This document shows, piece after piece, positions 52,952 to 57,894 of a stretch of 57,894 bases of DNA. Origin of the DNA: Phycisphaerales bacterium. Lineage in GTDB: Bacteria; Planctomycetota; Phycisphaerae; Phycisphaerales; UBA1924. The DNA lies in assembly GCA_016764895.1 (NCBI GenBank), contig JAESRA010000247.1, positions 1-57,894 of the forward strand, written 5' to 3'. The position numbers and the translations under genes were made by a program. The notes beneath the pieces were generated by a model, which searched no databases, was not told the origin of the DNA, and worked only from the letters and a program-made list of their open reading frames with translations. The stretch's first letter is position 1, and every line of letters starts with the position of its first letter.

Positions 52952-53761
52952 ATGGCGGCAATCACAGCAAAAGAAGTTATGAGCTTGCGGAACAAAACCG
53001 GGCTCGCAATGATGGAATGTAAAAAAGCACTCACCGAAGCCGGAGGCGATCTCGAAAAAGCCGAGAACCTCCTCCGCGCAAAACTCAAAGGTAAAATGGA
53101 GACCCGCACAGACCGCATCGCAGGCGAAGGACGCATCGGCATCGCCGTCGATGGCGACAACGCCGCAATCGTCGAACTCAAAGCCGAAACAGACTTCACA
53201 GCCAAAAACGACACCTTCATCAACGCCACCGACGAACTCGCCAAACTCGCACTCGCAGCAGGTTCACCAGAACCAACCCCCGAAATGAACGCGATCATCG
53301 ACAACCTTCGCATCACCACCGGAGAAAACATCTCCATCGGTCGCGTCGAATACCTCGCCGGATCCGACAACTCCACAATCTATGGCCAGTACATCCACCA
53401 CGACGGCAAAACCGGCGTACTCATCCAAGCCCAAGGCGAACTCGCAGACGAAACCATCCGCCAAATCGCCATGCATGTCGCCGCCGCCATGCCTCGCCCG
53501 CTCGGCCTCAGCTCCGAAGACATCCCAACGGATCTGGTCGATAAAGAAAAGAAATTCCGTATCCAGCAAGCCATCGACTCCGGCAAGCCAGAATCCATCG
53601 CCGAAAAAATCGTCGAAGGCGGCATGCGCAAATTCTTCGAAGATGTCGCCCTCCTCGAACAAGACTTCGTCATGGACGGCTCAAAGAAAATCAAAGACCT
53701 CGTCGGATCAGGCTGCTCACTCAGCTCCTTCACCCGCTGGCAGGTCGGCGAAGCCGAATAA
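52952..53761 (+). CDS. tsf: Translation elongation factor Ts
   Basis: A 269-residue nucleotide-exchange factor for EF-Tu. N-terminal UBA-like domain with VMSLRNKTGLAMMECKKAL, then ELKAETDFTAKND and the C-terminal core with FVMDGSKKIKDLV. The ATG at 52952 has GGAG eight bases upstream; the frame extends to 52880. Followed by a strong terminator. Confidence 0.96.
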   Translation: MAAITAKEVMSLRNKTGLAMMECKKALTEAGGDLEKAENLLRAKLKGKMETRTDRIAGEGRIGIAVDGDNAAIVELKAETDFTAKNDTFINATDELAKLALAAGSPEPTPEMNAIIDNLRITTGENISIGRVEYLAGSDNSTIYGQYIHHDGKTGVLIQAQGELADETIRQIAMHVAAAMPRPLGLSSEDIPTDLVDKEKKFRIQQAIDSGKPESIAEKIVEGGMRKFFEDVALLEQDFVMDGSKKIKDLVGSGCSLSSFTRWQVGEAE

Positions 53762-53785
53762 TCCGATTTCATCAAAATCTATCCA

Positions 53786-53814
53786 AAGCCGGGTCACATC
53801 GACCCGGCTTTTTT
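53786..53814 (+). terminator. Rho-independent terminator after tsf
   Basis: A perfect ten-base stem AAGCCGGGTC / GACCCGGCTT with a five-base loop, followed by TTTT. Ends the rpsB-tsf transcript. Confidence 0.92.
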
Positions 53815-53862
53815 AATACACTATCAATTCACCCATCCAAACAAGAAACGGAATCCACCTAT

Positions 53863-54450
53863 ATGCCCATCAAAGCCAAACCAGGCGAACAATACACCAT
53901 CCGCCGAAAGGTCCTCAAAATCTTCGGAGCCGCCTTCCACATCTACGACGAAAACGGCTCACTCGTCGGCTACTGCAAACAAAAAGCATTCAAACTCAAA
54001 GAAGACATCCGCCTCTACACAGACGAGTCCATGGCCGACCCCCTCCTCACCCTCGCCGCCCGATCAATCATCGACTTCGGCGCCACCTACGACATCACCA
54101 TGCCCGACGGCACCCAGGTCGGATCACTCCGCCGCAAAGGCCTCAAATCCACATTCCTCAAAGACGAATGGGTCATCTTCGACGACCAAGGCACCGAGAT
54201 CGGTATGCTCAAAGAAAAAAATCTCCTCATGGCAATCCTCCGTCGCGGAAACGCCTCCGCATTCTTCCCCCAACGCTTCGAGTTCTTCAAAACAGGATCC
54301 GACGAACCCGTCGCAGCAATCCGCCAGCACTTCAACATCTTCGTCTACCGCCTGGGCCTCTCGATCCTCAAAGACGACGAAGACCTCGACGAACTACTCC
54401 TCTTAGGCGCAACCTGCCTCATCGCCGCAATCGAAGGCCGCCAGTCGTAA
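53863..54450 (+). CDS. LURP-one-related/scramblase-like protein
   Basis: A 195-residue protein with the repeated beta-strand pattern of the tubby-C-like fold (LURP-one/DUF567, phospholipid scramblase-related): FHIYDENGSLVGYCKQK, YDITMPDGTQVGSLRRK, WVIFDDQGTEIGMLKEK and a C-terminal helix. No signal peptide. Role in bacteria unclear; phospholipid interaction is suggested by the fold only. Confidence 0.7.
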   Translation: MPIKAKPGEQYTIRRKVLKIFGAAFHIYDENGSLVGYCKQKAFKLKEDIRLYTDESMADPLLTLAARSIIDFGATYDITMPDGTQVGSLRRKGLKSTFLKDEWVIFDDQGTEIGMLKEKNLLMAILRRGNASAFFPQRFEFFKTGSDEPVAAIRQHFNIFVYRLGLSILKDDEDLDELLLLGATCLIAAIEGRQS

Positions 54451-54511
54451 TCGAATCTGGAAATAATCAATCCACAACAAAGCATCACTTCTCAACACAC
54501 CGGAGCACACC

Positions 54512-55261
54512 ATGAACACCAACCTCACCCGCCGCCAAGCAATCACCACCATGTCCGCAGCCACCGCAGGACTCGCAGGCCTCGCCTCCATCGCCCCCGC
54601 CTCAACCCTAGCAACCCTCAACCTCGGCTTCGACGAATCCACGAGTGAGTACACCCTCCCCGATCTCCCCTACGCCTACAAAGCACTCTCCCCTCACATC
54701 GACCCCATCACCATGACCATCCACCACACCAAGCACCACGCCGGCTATGTCAAAGGCCTCAACAAAGCACTCAAACAACTCCACGCCATCCGCTCCGAAA
54801 AAGCCGACCCAGGCACCCTCCAACACTGGCAACGACAACTCGCCTTCCACGCCGGAGGCCACATCAACCACACCCTCTTCTGGGAAGGCATGTCCCCCGA
54901 CAAAAACAACGGCGGAGTCGGTGGCGGCGACCCCACAGGATCACTCGCCAAAGCAATTACCCGCGATTTTGGCTCCATCGAAAAATTCAACTGGCAGTTC
55001 AAAGCCGCCGCCAAATCCGTAGAAGGCTCCGGCTGGGGCTGGCTCATCTACGAACCAATCTCCAAACGCCTCATGATCACCCAAATGCAAAACCAGCAAG
55101 ACATGATGTTCGCCGGCGCAATCCCACTCCTAGGCGTCGATGTCTGGGAACACGCCTACTACCTGAGCTACCAAAACCGCCGAGGCGACTACCTCAACGC
55201 ATTCATGAACATCATCAACTGGCCAGAAATCCAGCGACGCTACAACGCAGCAACCACATAA
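54512..55261 (+). CDS. sod: Exported Fe/Mn superoxide dismutase, Mn-type
   Basis: A 249-residue superoxide dismutase with a Tat-like leader (LTRRQAITTMSAATAGLAGLAS), so the enzyme is probably outside the cytoplasm. Metal ligands by alignment: His71 (TIHHTKHHAGYV), His120 (GGHINHTLFW), Asp210 and His214 (DVWEHAYY). AGGHINH, without the Fe-type Gln at that position, and NQQD later on fit a Mn-preferring or cambialistic enzyme. Extracytoplasmic Sod removes superoxide at the envelope. Confidence 0.92.
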   Translation: MNTNLTRRQAITTMSAATAGLAGLASIAPASTLATLNLGFDESTSEYTLPDLPYAYKALSPHIDPITMTIHHTKHHAGYVKGLNKALKQLHAIRSEKADPGTLQHWQRQLAFHAGGHINHTLFWEGMSPDKNNGGVGGGDPTGSLAKAITRDFGSIEKFNWQFKAAAKSVEGSGWGWLIYEPISKRLMITQMQNQQDMMFAGAIPLLGVDVWEHAYYLSYQNRRGDYLNAFMNIINWPEIQRRYNAATT

Positions 55262-55276
55262 TATCTTTACCCCAAC

Positions 55277-56170
55277 TTAACCCTTGCGGACATTTGGCGA
55301 CCGACGAAATCGCCCAAACACAACCCCCGACCTGCTTTTAGGAGCAGGCTTGTCAGATGGCATCGGCTTAAGTTCAGCAAGCCGGGCAATCTGTTCAGCA
55401 TCCGTCGGCATCGTGTCAATCGCCTGTTGAGAAGTCTCAAATCCATTGACCGGATCAAGCGCAAGAGCAAACCACGCACCCCACAACTTCTCATTTCGCT
55501 TTGTAAACCGAGACGATCGCACCGCATCACTCGATGCAACAACATCAGAATACGACACCCCCGTAGCCAGCAAATACCCAATCTCAATAATCGACCGAGT
55601 TTGCTCAGACCGAGCATCTGCAATCGAATACTGATTATGCAACGCCTGCTTGAGCCCAAAAAGTTCAACAAGCGTGCATCCATGACGATCAACAAGCAAC
55701 TCGTCCATCGTAAACGGCCCATGATAAACACCCTGCTCAGACGCATGCACACACGACTCAAGCAATTGCCCCATAAGCCTAATCGCTTCATTAAACTCCA
55801 ATTGACCACCACGAACCTCAAGCAAATCACCGAGCGTCACAAGACCCTCTTGATTACCAGGATAATCCGTAATCACACACAACCGGCCCGTATCGTCATA
55901 CCCGACATTCTCAACCGTAAGAATGTGAGCATGATCCAAATGAGCAGTCTTAATAAAACGGTCGTAAGTTCGACGACGAGCAACCGTATCAGTAATATGG
56001 CCAAACCGATAAAGCAAATGGTTCGTGCGATCGCGTTCATGCAACATAATCAATCGATCACACCGATGAACCCCCGCAAGCGGACGCACCGATACATACG
56101 GTCCAAAGCGGATTGCCTGAGTAGTCTCTTGCGAGGACTGATTATCAAAAGATTTATTGAACAAAGTCAT
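55277..56170 (-). CDS. Protein-kinase-like protein lacking catalytic residues (pseudokinase)
   Basis: A 297-residue protein with the overall Hanks-kinase layout: an N-lobe, an AHLDHAHILTVENVGYDD helix-strand unit, a LGDLLEV hinge region and a catalytic-loop position that reads HGPFTMDELLVD instead of HRDxKxxN; no DFG or clear ATP-binding Lys is seen. It is probably a pseudokinase or a very divergent kinase. Convergent with sod and divergent from hmgA. Function unknown. Confidence 0.6.
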   Translation of the reverse strand: MTLFNKSFDNQSSQETTQAIRFGPYVSVRPLAGVHRCDRLIMLHERDRTNHLLYRFGHITDTVARRRTYDRFIKTAHLDHAHILTVENVGYDDTGRLCVITDYPGNQEGLVTLGDLLEVRGGQLEFNEAIRLMGQLLESCVHASEQGVYHGPFTMDELLVDRHGCTLVELFGLKQALHNQYSIADARSEQTRSIIEIGYLLATGVSYSDVVASSDAVRSSRFTKRNEKLWGAWFALALDPVNGFETSQQAIDTMPTDAEQIARLAELKPMPSDKPAPKSRSGVVFGRFRRSPNVRKG

Positions 56171-56548
56171 CGGCCCTCTTGAGCATGAACTGGCGATCCC
56201 CGCGAGCCCAGATCCACGCCCGGCAGCGTCAAGTCAGATTATACGCGCAAATACACGATCAGGCGCGTTCTTCTATATTCGGACCCAAAGATCGCCCAAC
56301 TCCACATTTCTCCGCAGCAAACCGTATTGTTTGAATATTGCCCCCACCACCCCGATTTCGTGCCCAGCCAGTAAATCACACTCTCAATGCACCACCCCAA
56401 ATACCCCCGACTTGACTGATATAATCCCCAGACCAATCATTTCGGGACAACACGGGCCAAGCCCCGATAACCACCCCGATAATCGTCCCGAGAACCATAA
56501 CACCTCCCGCCTGAAATACCAGGACGGGAAGAACGAGGTTGACTTTCG
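56171..56548. other. Divergent promoter region of the pseudokinase and hmgA genes
   Basis: 378 bp without a gene. An extended -10 (TGATATAAT, 56417-56425) lies 124 bp before hmgA; no matching -35. A GAGG sequence is 12 bases upstream of the hmgA ATG, rather far. Nothing else recognised. Confidence 0.45.
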
Positions 56549-57862
56549 ATGCCATATTACATGTCCATGGGTAAGTTCCCCAAAAAGCGTCACATCCAGT
56601 TCCGCCGCCCCGATGGAGCAATGTACTCCGAAGAAGTCTTCGGCACCGAAGGATTCTCAGGATCAACATCCACGATGTACCACATCCATCCCCCAACCCA
56701 AGTCATCGGATGGAAAAAACTCTACTCAACAAAAGTCGAGTATGTCGAACAAGACACCCTTCGCCAGCAGCATGTACTCACACAAAAAACCAAAAAACAA
56801 GGCGACCCAGTCACAGGCCGCGTCGTACTCCTTGGCAACGACGATGTTGAAATGAGCGTCTGCCAACCAGAAACACAACTCCCCTACCACTACAAAAACG
56901 GACAAGGCGACGAACTCCTCTTCATCCACTACGGATCAGGCACCGCCTACACCATGTTCGGCACACTCAAGTTCGGCCCCAAGGACTACATCGTCATGCC
57001 CAAAGGCGTGATCTACAAACTCGTCTTCAACGAACGACCAGACGACGGCTCAGACAACGATGACTTCGGCGGCTACACCAAAGATCAAATGCCCCTAGGC
57101 AAGTTCCTCTGCTTTGAATCCTGCAACGCCAGCCACATCACGCCACCAGCAAGCTACAAAGCCAAAAAAACCGGACAATTCCTCGAACACTCCCCCTTCT
57201 GCGAACGCGACTTCCGCGTCCCCTTCGAAGACGCCGACCATCCACTGGCCCACGACGAAAAAGGCGAGTTTGAAGTCCGCATCAAAGCACGCAACACCAT
57301 CCACTCCTACATCTACCCATACCACCCACTCGAAGTCGTCGGATGGGACGGCTGCTACTACCCCTACTGCTTCAACATACACGATTTCGCGCCCATCACA
57401 GGTCAACTCCACATGCCCCCACCCATCCACCAAACCTTCGAAGGACACAACTTCGTCATCTGCTCCTTCTGCCCACGAGCCCTCGACTTCCATCCAGAAG
57501 CCATCCCCGTCCCCTACAACCACTCCAACATCGACTCCGACGAAATCATGTACTATGTCCAAGGCAACTACAAAGCACGCCGAGGAATCTCCGCCGGATC
57601 AATCTCACTCCACCCCCAAGGACTCGCCCACGGCCCACACCCTGGCACCGTAGAAGCCTCCCTAGGCAAAAAATGGACCGACGAAATGGCCGTCATGTGC
57701 GACACCTTCCGCCCAATGTTCCCCACCAAAGCCTGCATGGACCTCGACGACCCAGACTACCCCGAATCCTGGCGACAAGACCACTTCGCCCCAGGCCAGG
57801 TCCGCGGTGCCGACGACGAAGAAACCAGCGCCGACAACCAACCCATCAATACCTGGGATTAA
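56549..57862 (+). CDS. hmgA: Homogentisate 1,2-dioxygenase
   Basis: A 437-residue non-haem iron dioxygenase that opens the ring of homogentisate in tyrosine/phenylalanine catabolism. N-terminus MPYYMSMGKFPKKRHIQFR, central beta domain, and the cupin core with PPIHQTFEGHNFVICSFCPR, NHSNIDSDEIMYYVQG (His and Glu iron ligands) and HGPHPG (third ligand). Length matches the family. No other gene of the pathway is in this window. Starts at 56549; the frame ends 32 bp before the window edge. Confidence 0.93.
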   Translation: MPYYMSMGKFPKKRHIQFRRPDGAMYSEEVFGTEGFSGSTSTMYHIHPPTQVIGWKKLYSTKVEYVEQDTLRQQHVLTQKTKKQGDPVTGRVVLLGNDDVEMSVCQPETQLPYHYKNGQGDELLFIHYGSGTAYTMFGTLKFGPKDYIVMPKGVIYKLVFNERPDDGSDNDDFGGYTKDQMPLGKFLCFESCNASHITPPASYKAKKTGQFLEHSPFCERDFRVPFEDADHPLAHDEKGEFEVRIKARNTIHSYIYPYHPLEVVGWDGCYYPYCFNIHDFAPITGQLHMPPPIHQTFEGHNFVICSFCPRALDFHPEAIPVPYNHSNIDSDEIMYYVQGNYKARRGISAGSISLHPQGLAHGPHPGTVEASLGKKWTDEMAVMCDTFRPMFPTKACMDLDDPDYPESWRQDHFAPGQVRGADDEETSADNQPINTWD

Positions 57863-57894
57863 CCGGATAACCAAAACAAACACCCCACACAGCC

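Noticed and set aside
56411-56425. TTGACT as a -35 box for hmgA
   Set aside because: It directly abuts the -10-like TATAAT, with no room for a spacer.
1-57894. CRISPR array
   Set aside because: No regularly spaced repeats with unique spacers were seen; no cas genes.

Overview
The window looks like a chromosome segment of a Planctomycetota bacterium, most likely class Phycisphaerae. Pointers are a dockerin-type protein ending in two EF-hand-like repeats, a protein with a PEP-CTERM-like tail, an ECF sigma factor clustered with a Ser/Thr kinase carrying a DUF1080-type domain, and a Gram-negative envelope gene set (kdsB, TolC, RND pump, type IV pilus-like operon). This is read from gene content; no search was run.

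Layout. (1) 1-5.8 kb, housekeeping: kdsB and a TPR protein (minus), def-fmt plus a frameshifted HExxH gene (plus), and an HI0933/BaiN-type flavoprotein (minus). (2) 6.2-13.3 kb: one plus-strand metal-efflux operon (small exported Cys/His protein, TolC-type lipoprotein, membrane-fusion lipoprotein, HME-RND pump, His-rich lipoprotein). (3) 13.5-42.9 kb: an accessory island of about 29.3 kb bounded by about 145-bp imperfect direct repeats. The right copy holds the 3' half of an intact tRNA-Val(CAC) and its terminator; the left copy holds a displaced 3' half and terminator. Homology stops in the anticodon loop, as expected for tyrosine-recombinase integration. (4) 43-51.7 kb: a minus-strand type IV pilus/type II secretion-like operon (PilZ, GspE, GspF, five pilin-like proteins, PilM/N, PilO, PilP-like). 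(5) 51.8-57.9 kb: rpsB-tsf with a promoter, structured leader and terminator, then a LURP-one/scramblase-like protein, an exported Mn-type superoxide dismutase, a pseudokinase and homogentisate 1,2-dioxygenase.

The island is a mosaic. From left to right it holds: a HigBA-type toxin-antitoxin cassette between 23-bp direct repeats; an ECF sigma/anti-sigma-like/PEP-CTERM/dockerin/kinase block; a first integrase with AlpA-like and RuvB-like genes; an amidoligase with two tandem paralogous small proteins; a replication-like module (putative primase-polymerase, P-loop ATPase, clamp-loader-like ATPase, ParB-methyltransferase fusion); a second xis-int pair; and a five-gene defence operon (SNF2 helicase, DUF4391, type III Mod, OLD nuclease, type III Res). 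The mod frame is broken at a seven-A run, and its central part is far more AT-rich than its ends.

The best candidates for something undescribed are the amidoligase plus two small paralogs plus RuvB-like AAA+ group (a possible peptide-ligation system), the element's own replication module, and the type III R-M operon carrying an embedded OLD nuclease and SNF2 helicase. G/C strand bias appears opposite in the two flanks regardless of gene direction, so the island may lie near the replication terminus.
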